Assembly (NCBI GenBank): GCA_023390875.1
Contig: JAEWCA010000466.1
Location: 1-5,730 of the forward strand
Source: Actinomycetes bacterium
GTDB lineage: Bacteria > Actinomycetota > Actinomycetes > Actinomycetales > Cellulomonadaceae
Direction: 5' to 3'
Length of the DNA: 5,730 nt
Both the position numbers and the translations under genes were made by a program. Below are positions 1-5,730 of the stretch, piece after piece; position 1 is the stretch's first letter, and every line of letters begins with the position of its first letter. Under the pieces are notes generated by a model. The model had not been told where the DNA came from and did not search any database. It saw only the letters and a program-made list of their open reading frames with translations.

Positions 1-25
1 CCGCGCCCCCGACGAGGGGACGCGG
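1..25 (-). terminator. Possible terminator hairpin downstream of the phosphoesterase gene
   Basis: Bases 1-9 (CCGCGCCCC) pair with 16-25 (GGGGACGCGG), leaving A20 as a single bulged base and a 6-base loop at 10-15. This makes a nine-pair, almost all-GC stem beginning 22 bases beyond the minus-strand stop codon at 48-50. No U-tract is visible on the minus strand before the window ends, so it is not a textbook intrinsic terminator. GC-rich hairpins without U-tracts are common 3' ends in actinobacteria. It could equally serve a gene entering from the left. Confidence 0.4.
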
Positions 26-47
26 CGCCCGGGTCATGCGGTGACGG

Positions 48-1910
48 TCACGGCGTGATCGTCAGCGGCGTCCCGCCCGACGTGAGCTGCCAGTCGGGGT
101 TGGTCGCGGAGAACAGCGCCGGGTCGATCACCTGGTGCTCGGTGACCCAGTCGATGAGCAGCTGCCGGATCTCGAGCTGCCGGTTGTGCACCACGGGGGC
201 GCCGACGACGCCGGGGAAGTTCCCGCCGCCGGACTGCCGGTAGTTGTTGATCGCGACCACGAACTGCTGGTCGTCGGTCACCGGCACGCCGCCGTACGCG
301 AGCCCGGTGACGCGGCTGCCGACGGGCTGCGCCAGGTCGATGTCGTAGGTCAGCGGCTGGTCGAGCCCGCCCATGACGTCGTAGTTGTAGTCCGGCGTGC
401 CGTTCGGGGCGGTCGCCGTCGGCGCGTTGGTGAGGTCGGCCGCTGCGTACGTGCCGGGCGTCGGCGCAGGCTTGAAGTACTCGGCCGACTTCTCGAGGTA
501 CGCCTTGACCTGCGCACCCGTGAGCTTGATGCCCAGCAGCGTGTTGTCGTAGATGTACAGCCCGGCGATGTCCCCGACGGTGACGTCGCCCTGCGGGATC
601 GCGGCGTCCTTGTTGAACGGCGCCGCGATGGACAGCACGGGCAGGTCGGCGTCCGCGCCGGTGAGATCGGCCTTCACGGTCTCGGCCTGCACGTGGTTGA
701 TGAAGTCGAGCGCCGAGGTGTCCTCGTACCGGGCGGTCGCGGCCGACATGGCCTCGGTCGCGGTGCCGATCACGCTGTTGACGTAGTCGACGGCCTTCTG
801 GTGGTCGACCTGGACGAGCCGCACGATCTTCGGGTCCTCGGGCACGGTGTTCGAGTTGAGCACCTGCGCGTGCACCGACTGCACGGACCAGCGGCCCCGG
901 GCGAACGACAGGTCGATGTCGAACACCGACAGCCGCTCGCCCCACTTGAGGGGCTCGGACAGCACGACGGGCTTGCCGGTCGCGGTGTTGGTGACGACCC
1001 GCTCGGGGATCTCCTGGTGCGCGTGGCCCACGAGGATCGCGTCGATGCCCGGCACCTGCTGCGCGACGAGCGTCGCGGCGTTCTCGGGGAACGGCAGCGC
1101 GTCACCGTACGACGACGACGTGTCGGCACCGGAGTGCGCGGCCACGACGACGACGTCGGCGCCCTTGCGGCGCATCTCCGGCACGTACCGCGACGCCTGC
1201 TCGACGAGCCCGTCGAAGTGCATCTTGCCCTCGACGTTGGCCTTGTCCCAGATCGCGATGCCGGGGTTGGTCAGCCCGAGGATCCCGACGCGGACGGCTC
1301 TTCCGTGGTGCCCGGTCACAGTCTTGATGGTGTACGGCTCGAAGGCGGGGCGGCCGGTGCCGTCGTCGAGCGCGTTGGCCGCGAGCAGCGGGAAGTCGAG
1401 CTGCTTCTCGAACGTGCGCAGGTACGGGATGCCGTAGTTGAACTCGTGGTTGCCCACGGCGGCCGCGTCGTAGCCGATCGCGTTCATGGCGGTCGCCATG
1501 GGGTGCTCGACCTTCTTCGAGATCGGCTCGATCTTGGCGAAGTAGTACGCGAGCGAGGTGCCCTGGATCGTGTCGCCGGCGTCGATGAGCAGCGTGTTGC
1601 GCGCCCCGCGGTCGGCGCGGACCTGGTTGACGAGCGTCGAGACCTTCGCCAGGCCCACGTCGTTGTGAGCGCTGTCGTCGTACTCGGCGTCCTTGAAGTA
1701 GTCCCAGTTCAGGGCGTTGCCGTGCAGGTCGGTGGTGCCCATGACCGTGAGGCGGAAGTCGTCGGACGGGCCGTGCCCGGGTCCGCCGCCGTGCCCGCCG
1801 CCGGGTCCACCACCGGCCATCGCCGGCGACGCGAGCCCGACGAGGAGGGCCGTGGCTGCCGCCACCACGCCTCCCCGGACCCTGCGACGCTGCAGGTTGG
1901 TCATCCTCAT
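48..1910 (-). CDS. Secreted CpdB-type metallophosphoesterase (2',3'-cyclic-nucleotide phosphodiesterase / 3'- or 5'-nucleotidase)
   Basis: A 620-residue exported two-domain enzyme predicted to hydrolyse extracellular nucleotides or cyclic nucleotides to nucleoside and phosphate. Residues 1-32 form a signal peptide: basic QRRR, a hydrophobic stretch, and cleavage after Ala-Met-Ala. A Gly/His/Pro-rich linker follows (33-48). The calcineurin-like metal site shows D61-x-H63, GD at 112-113, GNHE at 153-156, H259 and GHAH at 295-298. The C-terminal nucleotide-binding domain runs from about 385 to 620, with YDNTL near 454 and NNYRQSGGGNF at 555-565; Tyr454 and Tyr557 could be the base-stacking aromatic pair. 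GNHEFNYG, with Asn where UshA-type nucleotidases have Asp, and IWDKANVEG near 220 favour CpdB over UshA. Length is close to E. coli CpdB. The ATG at 1910 is chosen because GGGAGGA lies 7 bases upstream; an in-frame ATG at 1904 is spaced less well. No LPXTG motif or C-terminal membrane anchor is seen, so the product is probably released or wall-associated. The exact substrate cannot be read from sequence. Confidence 0.93.
   Translation of the reverse strand: MRMTNLQRRRVRGGVVAAATALLVGLASPAMAGGGPGGGHGGGPGHGPSDDFRLTVMGTTDLHGNALNWDYFKDAEYDDSAHNDVGLAKVSTLVNQVRADRGARNTLLIDAGDTIQGTSLAYYFAKIEPISKKVEHPMATAMNAIGYDAAAVGNHEFNYGIPYLRTFEKQLDFPLLAANALDDGTGRPAFEPYTIKTVTGHHGRAVRVGILGLTNPGIAIWDKANVEGKMHFDGLVEQASRYVPEMRRKGADVVVVAAHSGADTSSSYGDALPFPENAATLVAQQVPGIDAILVGHAHQEIPERVVTNTATGKPVVLSEPLKWGERLSVFDIDLSFARGRWSVQSVHAQVLNSNTVPEDPKIVRLVQVDHQKAVDYVNSVIGTATEAMSAATARYEDTSALDFINHVQAETVKADLTGADADLPVLSIAAPFNKDAAIPQGDVTVGDIAGLYIYDNTLLGIKLTGAQVKAYLEKSAEYFKPAPTPGTYAAADLTNAPTATAPNGTPDYNYDVMGGLDQPLTYDIDLAQPVGSRVTGLAYGGVPVTDDQQFVVAINNYRQSGGGNFPGVVGAPVVHNRQLEIRQLLIDWVTEHQVIDPALFSATNPDWQLTSGGTPLTITP
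1767..1814 (-). repeat. Gly/His/Pro low-complexity linker in the phosphoesterase
   Basis: Codons 33-48 encode only Gly, Pro, His and a final Gly-Pro, in degenerate GGGP/GGGH/GHGP units, directly after the predicted signal cleavage site. It is likely a flexible spacer between the membrane or wall and the catalytic domain. The two histidines might bind metal, which is speculation. Confidence 0.6.
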
Positions 1911-1917
1911 GCCTGAG

Positions 1918-1924
1918 TCCTCCC
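1918..1924 (-). promoter_or_regulatory. Ribosome binding site of the phosphoesterase gene
   Basis: On the minus strand GGGAGGA lies 7 bases before the ATG at 1910. It decides the start against the in-frame ATG two codons later and against the open frame that continues upstream without a stop to 2417. Confidence 0.75.
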
Positions 1925-2023
1925 GTGCTGTCGGTTGTGCACCGGGTTGCGGTGCGACGCGCACGGTACCCCGGACGGGTGACGGGCACCTGTCCAGGAG
2001 ATGGCGGCTGGCGAGCCCCCAGG

Positions 2024-2728
2024 TCAGGGCTGTGCGAGCTCCGCAGAGGCCCGGCGCAGCCGCTCGAACCCGTCGAGCAGCAGGTCGAGCGCGAACTCGA
2101 ACTCGGCCTGGTCGTCGCACCCGGACCCGATCACGGACGCGTCGTCGTGCGCGATCGCGAGGGCGATCTCGGCGAGGTGCGGGAAGGTCGGGGCCATCGC
2201 GCGGGCACCCGCGGCGCGCACCTCGGGGTCGACGTCGGCGGAGTCGTCGAACAGCTCCTGGCTGAACCCGAGGATGCGGCTGCCCATCGTGTGCATCACG
2301 TGGTGGGTGAGGTCGACCGAGAAGCCGCCGGCCCGGAACATCCCGACGACCGAGTTCAGGTACGTCATCACGGCCGGGGTCGGGGCGCCGCGCGACTCGA
2401 TGACCTGCGCGGCCCACGGGTGGCTGAGCATCGCGGCCCGGGCACCGAGCACGCGGCGGCGGACGGCACCCTGCCAGTCCTGCTCGGCGTCGCCTGCGGC
2501 CGGCTCGGGGATCGAGCCGACGACCAGGTCGACGACGCCGTCGAGCAGCTCGTCCTTGTGCGCGACGTGCTTGTAGAGCGCCATGGGGACCACGTCGAGC
2601 TCCTGCGCGAGCCGCCGCATGCTGAGCGTCTCGATGCCGCCCTCGTCGGCGAGCGCGACGGCGGCGCGGAGCACGCGCTCGCGCGACAGGGGCGTGCGGC
2701 GTGGGGCGTCCGACTGATGCGCGCTCAC
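2024..2728 (-). CDS. TetR/AcrR-family transcriptional repressor
   Basis: A 234-residue DNA-binding regulator, a normal length for the family. Residues 13-64 form the TetR_N helix-turn-helix domain, with the recognition segment in SMRRLAQELDVVPMALYKHV at 36-55 followed by KDELLDGVVD. The helical remainder, including the TFPHLAEIAL segment near 181-190, resembles the TetR_C_1 ligand-binding and dimerisation type. The GTG at 2728 is chosen because GGGAGGAG lies just upstream. A longer in-frame GTG start at 2773 exists, but its extra 15 codons would run through the 15-bp operator palindrome. The gene is divergent from the oxidoreductase at 2872, and the shared intergenic region carries two palindromes, so autorepression plus repression of the oxidoreductase is the natural inference. 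The inducer is unknown; quinones or other electrophiles would fit the neighbour. Confidence 0.92.
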   Translation of the reverse strand: MSAHQSDAPRRTPLSRERVLRAAVALADEGGIETLSMRRLAQELDVVPMALYKHVAHKDELLDGVVDLVVGSIPEPAAGDAEQDWQGAVRRRVLGARAAMLSHPWAAQVIESRGAPTPAVMTYLNSVVGMFRAGGFSVDLTHHVMHTMGSRILGFSQELFDDSADVDPEVRAAGARAMAPTFPHLAEIALAIAHDDASVIGSGCDDQAEFEFALDLLLDGFERLRRASAELAQP

Positions 2729-2733
2729 CCGAT

Positions 2734-2741
2734 CTCCTCCC
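2734..2741 (-). promoter_or_regulatory. Ribosome binding site fixing the TetR GTG start
   Basis: On the minus strand GGGAGGAG precedes the GTG at 2728, with 7 bases between the GGAGG core and the start codon. No comparable site precedes the GTG at 2773, so the shorter protein is preferred. Confidence 0.75.
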
Positions 2742-2750
2742 GACGACCCC

Positions 2751-2780
2751 TTGACCGAGTGTACGACGTACACCTAGTGT
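2751..2780 (+). promoter_or_regulatory. Probable promoter of the oxidoreductase gene, overlapping operator 1
   Basis: TTGACC at 2751-2756 matches five of six -35 consensus bases. TAGTGT at 2775-2780 fits the loose TANNNT -10 pattern, with an 18-bp spacer. The 15-bp palindrome at 2759-2773 lies entirely inside the spacer, so a bound repressor would block RNA polymerase. Transcription would start near 2787, giving a leader of roughly 85 bases before the ATG at 2872. The -10 is weak, so the assignment rests largely on the -35 and the operator position. Confidence 0.5.
2759..2773. promoter_or_regulatory. Operator 1, perfect 15-bp palindrome for the TetR repressor
   Basis: GTGTACG-A-CGTACAC is a perfect inverted repeat with 7-bp arms around one central base. 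Odd-length palindromes of this size in a divergent tetR promoter are typical TetR-family operators. It shares both arms with the palindrome at 2793-2809. Binding by the adjacent regulator is inferred. Confidence 0.75.
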
Positions 2781-2792
2781 CTCGACCTAACA

Positions 2793-2809
2793 GGTGTACG
2801 CCGTACACC
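2793..2809. promoter_or_regulatory. Operator 2, perfect 17-bp palindrome for the TetR repressor
   Basis: GGTGTACG-C-CGTACACC is a perfect inverted repeat with 8-bp arms around one central base. It contains the same GTGTACG/CGTACAC core as operator 1; the two centres (2766 and 2801) are 35 bp apart. It lies just upstream of a weak minus-strand -10 candidate, TTAGGT, at 2790-2785. It may therefore control tetR itself while operator 1 controls the oxidoreductase. I see no convincing minus-strand -35. Confidence 0.75.
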
Positions 2810-2858
2810 ACGCCGCAGGGCATGTGCGACCACCGTAGACGCCCGCGCCACCTCGCCC

Positions 2859-2864
2859 GAGGAG
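2859..2864 (+). promoter_or_regulatory. Ribosome binding site of the oxidoreductase gene
   Basis: GAGGAG ends 7 bases before the ATG at 2872. It shows that initiation is intended at 2872, although the reading frame from that ATG does not stay in phase with the body of the protein. The GTG at 2910, in the frame of the body, has only pyrimidine-rich sequence before it. Confidence 0.75.
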
Positions 2865-2871
2865 AGGCCCG

Positions 2872-3845
2872 ATGAGAGCGATCACCCAGCACCGCTACGC
2901 CCCCCCGACGTGCTCCGCCTGGCCGACGTCGACCGGCCCGAGCCCGGCAACCACGACGTGCTCGTCCGCGTACGGGCCGCCTCCCTCAACGCGCGCGACT
3001 GGCACCTGCTGCGCGGCGACCCGATCGTCATGCGACCGAGCTTCGGCACGTTCCGGCCGCGCCAGACGATCGTCGGCACCGACTTCGCCGGCACGGTCGA
3101 GGCGGTCGGGTCGCAGGTCACGCGGTTCCGTCCGGGCGACGAGGTGTTCGGCGAGCACCCCGGCGCGTTCGCGGAGTACGTGTGCGCACCCGAGGACGTC
3201 GTCGCGCGGCGACCTGCCGGGACGACGTTCGAGGAGTCGGCCGCCGTGCCGCTCGCCGCCAACACCGCCCTCACGGCCCTGCGCGACGTCGCCCGGGTCG
3301 AGCCCGGCCAGACCGTGCTGGTCAACGGGGCGTCGGGCGGCGTCGGCACGTTCGCCGTGCAGCTCGCGCACGCGACGGGCGCCCACGTGACCGCGGTGTG
3401 CAGCGCGCGGAACGCCGACCTGGCACGGTCGCTCGGCGCCGAGCACGTCGTCGACTACCGCACGCACGACTTCACGCGCGACGGGACCCGCTACGACGTC
3501 GTCTACGACCTCGTCGGCAACCGCTCGCTCGCGGACCTGCGCCGTGCGGTCGCGCCCGGCGGCGTCCTGCTGCTGTCCGGCGGCGGCACGTCGCAGGGCG
3601 GCAGCTGGTTCGGGCCGCTGGGCCTGTTCGCCCGCGGTGCGCTCGCCAGGGTCGTCCGGCGGCAGCGGATCGAGATGCCCGGTCAGAAGGGCACGACGGA
3701 GCGGCTCGACGCGCTGCGCGAGCTCGTCGAGGCCGGCTCGCTCACACCCGTCGTCGACCGCACCTACGCGCTGGCCGACGCCGCCGACGCCCTGCGGTAC
3801 CTCGAGGACGAGCACGCCCGCGCGAAGGTCGTGCTCACGGTCTGA
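2872..3845 (+). CDS. MDR-family NAD(P)-dependent quinone oxidoreductase / alcohol dehydrogenase, with an apparent frameshift near the N-terminus
   Basis: A zinc-independent medium-chain dehydrogenase/reductase, likely reducing quinones, enones or related electrophiles with NAD(P)H in the cytosol. The ATG at 2872 has a good ribosome binding site and gives MRAITQHRYAP, the usual N-terminus of this family. After seven C's at 2900-2906 the body continues in the -1 frame, uninterrupted from 2910 to 3845. Rejoined, the protein would be 324 residues and read YAPPDVLRLADV across the joint. Numbered from codon 2910, the body shows GTDFAG (56-61), PLAANTALTAL (114-124), the Rossmann loop NGASGGVGTFAVQLA (139-153) and ARAKVVLTV at the end. 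The structural-zinc cysteine cluster of classical alcohol dehydrogenases is absent. In the body frame no ATG, GTG or TTG lies between the TAG at 2775 and GTG 2910. An unshifted product from 2872 would be 172 residues of nonsense ending at 3390. Automated annotation may instead start at 2910. The family is clear; the substrate is not. Confidence 0.88.
2900..2906 (+). other. C7 homopolymer at the apparent frameshift
   Basis: Seven consecutive C's follow TACG and precede GACGTG. Eight C's would put the conserved N-terminus in frame with the rest of the oxidoreductase. The run is either a sequencing or assembly error, a real mutation, or a slippage site. Confidence 0.8.
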
Positions 3846-3849
3846 CGGG

Positions 3850-5499
3850 TCAGTAGCGGAACTGCGTCACCAGCTCGGTGAGCTCGGCGGACACCTGCGC
3901 CAGGTCGTCGGCGGCACCGCGCGAGTCCGCGACGGACGCCCGGGTGGACCGTGCGACGTCGACGACGCCCTCGATGCTCTCCGCGATCCGCGCCGTGCCC
4001 GACGCGGCGTCCGCGACCCCGCGGTCCATCGCCGCGGTCGTCGCCGTCTGCTCCTCGACGGCGGCGGCGATCGTCGCCTGGTGCTCGTTCATCTGCGTGA
4101 TGACGCCCGCCACGGTGGCGATCGCCCCCACGGCACCGGCGCTGTCCTCCTGGATCGCGGTGATCCGGGCCGTGATGTCGTCGGTCGCCCGCGCCGTCTG
4201 ACCCGCGAGCTCGCGCACCTCGGACGCGACGACCGCGAACCCCTTGCCGGCCTCGCCGGCGCGGGCCGCCTCGATCGTGGCGTTGAGGGCGAGCAGGCTC
4301 GTCTGCGCCGCGATCGACGAGATGACGTGCACGACGTCGCCGATCGCCTTGCTCGACTCGCCGAGGCGCTCGATGGTCGCGGTCGCGCTCGTGACGGTCG
4401 TGACGGCCCGGTCCGCGACCGCCGACGCGTCCGTCGCGCTCTGCGCGATCGCCCGGATCGACGAGCCCATCTGCTCGGTGCCGGCCGCGACGGCCTGCAC
4501 GGTGTCGGACACCTGCCGCGACGCGGCGGCGACCGACTCGGCCTGCTCGGACGACTGGTTCGCCCCGGCGGCCACCTGGTCGGACAGCGCCGCGACCCGC
4601 TGGCTCGTGCCGCGCAGCCCGTCGGCCCGGTCGGCGAACGTCGACAGCACGCCGCCGAACGCCGTCAGCGCCTCGTCGAGCGAGCTCGACATCCGCCCGA
4701 CCTCGTCGCGCGACCCGCCCCCGACACGCCCGGTGAGGTCGCCCGCGGCCGCGGACTCGAGCACGTCGACCGCCCGCGCGAGGGGCCGCGTGACGCTGCG
4801 GGCCACGCTGAGCGCGATGACGATCGACACGATGGCCCCGAGCCCGGCAGCCACCGAGATCATCGCCCGGAACCCGCCGGCGATCGCCCGCGCCTGCTCG
4901 GTCTCGTGCGCGTTGCGCTGCTCCTCGAGGTCGATGAACGCGTCGACCGCCGCGAGCCACTCCTCGAACGCCGGCTTGGCGGCCTCGGCGATGACCCGGG
5001 TCATCTGCGGGTCCTGGTCCTTGCGGAGCTGGATGACGCGCTCGATGACGGGCAGCGTGCTCTCCTCGACGCCGTCGACGGCCTCGAGCGCGGCCGTCTC
5101 CTCGGGCGACATCGCGGACAGGTCGGCCATCTTGCCGCGGGCCTGCGCGTACGCCGCGGCGAGCTCCTCGATCCGGTCGACCTCCTTCTGGATCTCCTGC
5201 GGGTTGCGGGCCAGCACGACGTCGCGGGTCTCGACGGCCCGGTCGTGCACGGACGCGCGCATGTCGATCGCGTACCGCTGCTTGACGCCGTTGACGTCGT
5301 TGATCGTGTGGAGGTGGGCCTCGACCTGGCCGACGCGCAGGGCGCCGAGGAAGGCGACGACGAGCACGCAGAGGATCGACGCGCCGAACCCGAGCGCCAT
5401 GCGGCGACCGATGCCGGGCCGCGCGACGCGCTCGAACGCGGGCACGAGACCGCGTCCGGCGCTGCTCAGCCGGCCGAGGCCGGCGCGGATCAGCTGCAC
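3850..5499 (-). CDS. Methyl-accepting chemotaxis protein (transmembrane chemoreceptor)
   Basis: A 549-residue receptor that signals to CheA/CheW to steer flagellar rotation. There is a cytosolic N-terminus (1-34), TM1 at about 35-56, an extracytoplasmic, probably helical-bundle sensor at 57-209, TM2 at about 210-233, a HAMP domain at about 231-285 ([22 protein letters not shown]) and a cytoplasmic coiled-coil signalling domain to the end. The hairpin tip is unmistakable at 396-432: [21 protein letters not shown], then [15 protein letters not shown]. The sensor has no PAS, Cache or other motif that I can name, so the ligand is unknown. There is no CheR-docking pentapeptide at the C-terminus, which ends in TQFRY. 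The GTG at 5499 is chosen because AAGGAGG sits 5 bases upstream. The frame stays open to an ATG at 5640, but that start would put the candidate promoter inside the coding region. It is convergent with the oxidoreductase, 4 bp apart, with no che or flagellar neighbours in view. Confidence 0.94.
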   Translation of the reverse strand: MQLIRAGLGRLSSAGRGLVPAFERVARPGIGRRMALGFGASILCVLVVAFLGALRVGQVEAHLHTINDVNGVKQRYAIDMRASVHDRAVETRDVVLARNPQEIQKEVDRIEELAAAYAQARGKMADLSAMSPEETAALEAVDGVEESTLPVIERVIQLRKDQDPQMTRVIAEAAKPAFEEWLAAVDAFIDLEEQRNAHETEQARAIAGGFRAMISVAAGLGAIVSIVIALSVARSVTRPLARAVDVLESAAAGDLTGRVGGGSRDEVGRMSSSLDEALTAFGGVLSTFADRADGLRGTSQRVAALSDQVAAGANQSSEQAESVAAASRQVSDTVQAVAAGTEQMGSSIRAIAQSATDASAVADRAVTTVTSATATIERLGESSKAIGDVVHVISSIAAQTSLLALNATIEAARAGEAGKGFAVVASEVRELAGQTARATDDITARITAIQEDSAGAVGAIATVAGVITQMNEHQATIAAAVEEQTATTAAMDRGVADAASGTARIAESIEGVVDVARSTRASVADSRGAADDLAQVSAELTELVTQFRY

Positions 5500-5504
5500 G
5501 AGCT

Positions 5505-5511
5505 CCTCCTT
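5505..5511 (-). promoter_or_regulatory. Ribosome binding site fixing the chemoreceptor GTG start
   Basis: On the minus strand AAGGAGG lies 5 bases before the GTG at 5499. It is a near-perfect complement to the 16S 3' end and is the main reason for rejecting the 47-codon longer N-terminus. Confidence 0.8.
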
Positions 5512-5542
5512 GGGCAGGTGGGCGCAGGAGCACCCGCTGGGC

Positions 5543-5569
5543 CCATCGGCGGTCCTGGACGCCGGATGA
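5543..5569 (-). promoter_or_regulatory. Candidate flagellar sigma-28 (FliA/WhiG-type) promoter of the chemoreceptor
   Basis: On the minus strand TCAT (5569-5566) is followed by exactly 15 bases and then GCCGATGG (5550-5543). The sigma-28 consensus is TAAA-N15-GCCGATAA, so the -10 matches in 6 of 8 positions, the -35 core in 2 of 4, and the spacing is exact. Transcription would begin near 5535, leaving a leader of about 36 bases that contains the ribosome binding site. Chemoreceptor genes are classic sigma-28 targets. It is a sequence match only. Confidence 0.5.
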
Positions 5570-5635
5570 GAAGTTTCGATACCTGGCTCCGCCCCGTCTC
5601 GCACCCGCCGGTCGGGGCCCGGCGACACCCCGTGC

Positions 5636-5641
5636 CACACT
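5636..5641 (+). promoter_or_regulatory. Weak -10-like element for a possibly leaderless divergent gene
   Basis: CACACT ends 6 bases before the GTG at 5648, the spacing expected when transcription starts at or next to the start codon. No Shine-Dalgarno sequence is visible before that GTG, which fits the leaderless mRNAs common in actinobacteria. The hexamer is a poor match (A2 and T6 only) and no -35 is recognisable. Confidence 0.25.
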
Positions 5642-5647
5642 GCGCAC

Positions 5648-5730
5648 GTGAGCGACGACGCGAGCCCGGCGCCGGCGTCCGCGCGCGCGTCGTCCGGCCG
5701 GGGACGCGAGGTCCAGTCGCGGATCTACCG
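5648..5730 (+). CDS. Start of a divergent gene, truncated by the window edge
   Basis: An open frame from GTG 5648 gives 27 codons to the right edge, nearly all ending in G or C, as expected for real coding sequence here. The first ~17 residues are Ala/Ser/Pro-rich and look disordered; then comes [12 protein letters not shown]. That GR-x-x-Q-x-x-IYR pattern recalls the N-terminus of actinobacterial FMN-dependent alpha-hydroxy-acid (lactate) oxidases, but 12 residues are too few to claim it. It is divergent from the chemoreceptor gene, with about 150 bp between start codons. The start is uncertain because no ribosome binding site is seen. Confidence 0.45.
   Translation, partial: MSDDASPAPASARASSGRGREVQSRIY

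Noticed and set aside
1328..1336. GGTGTACGG inside the phosphoesterase gene as a third operator
   Set aside because: Only one arm is present and the opposite arm does not match, so it is a chance half-site in coding sequence.
135..1916. A 593-codon open frame on the plus strand antisense to the phosphoesterase
   Set aside because: It is rich in Arg, Val, Asp and Gly with no recognisable domain and mirrors the codon structure of the minus-strand gene. It is the usual shadow frame of very GC-rich DNA.
1911..2023. A promoter or PHO box for the phosphoesterase in the 113-bp leader
   Set aside because: On the minus strand there is a TACCGT -10-like element and one CGTCACCCGT resembling a single PHO-box half. 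There is no fitting -35 and no second direct repeat.
2014..2031. AGCCC/GGGCT hairpin at the end of tetR as a terminator
   Set aside because: Only a five-pair stem with an eight-base loop, overlapping the tetR stop codon, with no U-tract. Too weak to call.
1911..2417. Upstream extension of the phosphoesterase frame to a 789-residue protein
   Set aside because: The extra 169 codons are Arg-rich, overlap tetR in another frame, and would bury the signal peptide inside the protein. ATG 1910 has a good ribosome binding site.
2895..3815. A 306-codon minus-strand open frame antisense to the oxidoreductase
   Set aside because: No recognisable motif; the plus strand encodes a clear Rossmann-fold dehydrogenase over the same bases.
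5607..5623. GCCGG/CCGGC inverted repeat between the chemoreceptor and the right-edge gene
   Set aside because: Five-bp arms of pure G/C are expected by chance at this base composition, and the position does not match a promoter element.
3764..5647. A 627-codon open frame on the minus strand overlapping the chemoreceptor in another frame
   Set aside because: Its translation is Arg/Gly/Ala low-complexity with no motif, while the overlapping frame holds the full chemoreceptor signalling domain.

Overview
This is a very GC-rich window with strong G/C preference at third codon positions, several GTG starts and purine-rich ribosome binding sites. That fits a motile, high-GC actinobacterium. A Cellulomonas-like or related Micrococcales genome is my best guess from protein style only; no rRNA or other taxonomic marker is present.

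Layout from left to right. (1) Bases 1-25 hold a hairpin just beyond the end of the first gene. (2) 48-1910, minus strand: a secreted CpdB-type metallophosphoesterase / cyclic-nucleotide phosphodiesterase-nucleotidase. (3) 2024-2728, minus: a TetR-family repressor starting at GTG. (4) 2729-2871: a divergent control region with two near-identical perfect palindromes, 15 bp and 17 bp. One sits inside a plausible plus-strand promoter. (5) 2872-3845, plus: a zinc-free MDR-family quinone oxidoreductase / NAD(P)-dependent alcohol dehydrogenase. Its conserved N-terminus is out of frame with the rest because of a run of seven C's. (6) 3850-5499, minus: a membrane methyl-accepting chemotaxis protein, convergent with the oxidoreductase and only 4 bp from it. 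It is preceded by a good match to a flagellar sigma-28 promoter. (7) 5648 to the right edge, plus: the first 27 codons of a divergent gene.

How they work together. The TetR protein and the oxidoreductase form a classic divergent repressor/target pair, probably an electrophile, quinone or aldehyde response switch. The phosphoesterase lies behind tetR on the same strand but has its own ribosome binding site and a 113-bp leader, so co-transcription is uncertain. It would scavenge phosphate and nucleosides outside the membrane. The chemoreceptor is a stand-alone receptor gene, probably in the flagellar regulon.

I do not see a new multi-gene system. The points most worth checking are the poly-C frameshift, the paired operators and the sigma-28-like promoter. 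No RNA genes, CRISPR, insertion sequences or attachment sites were recognised.
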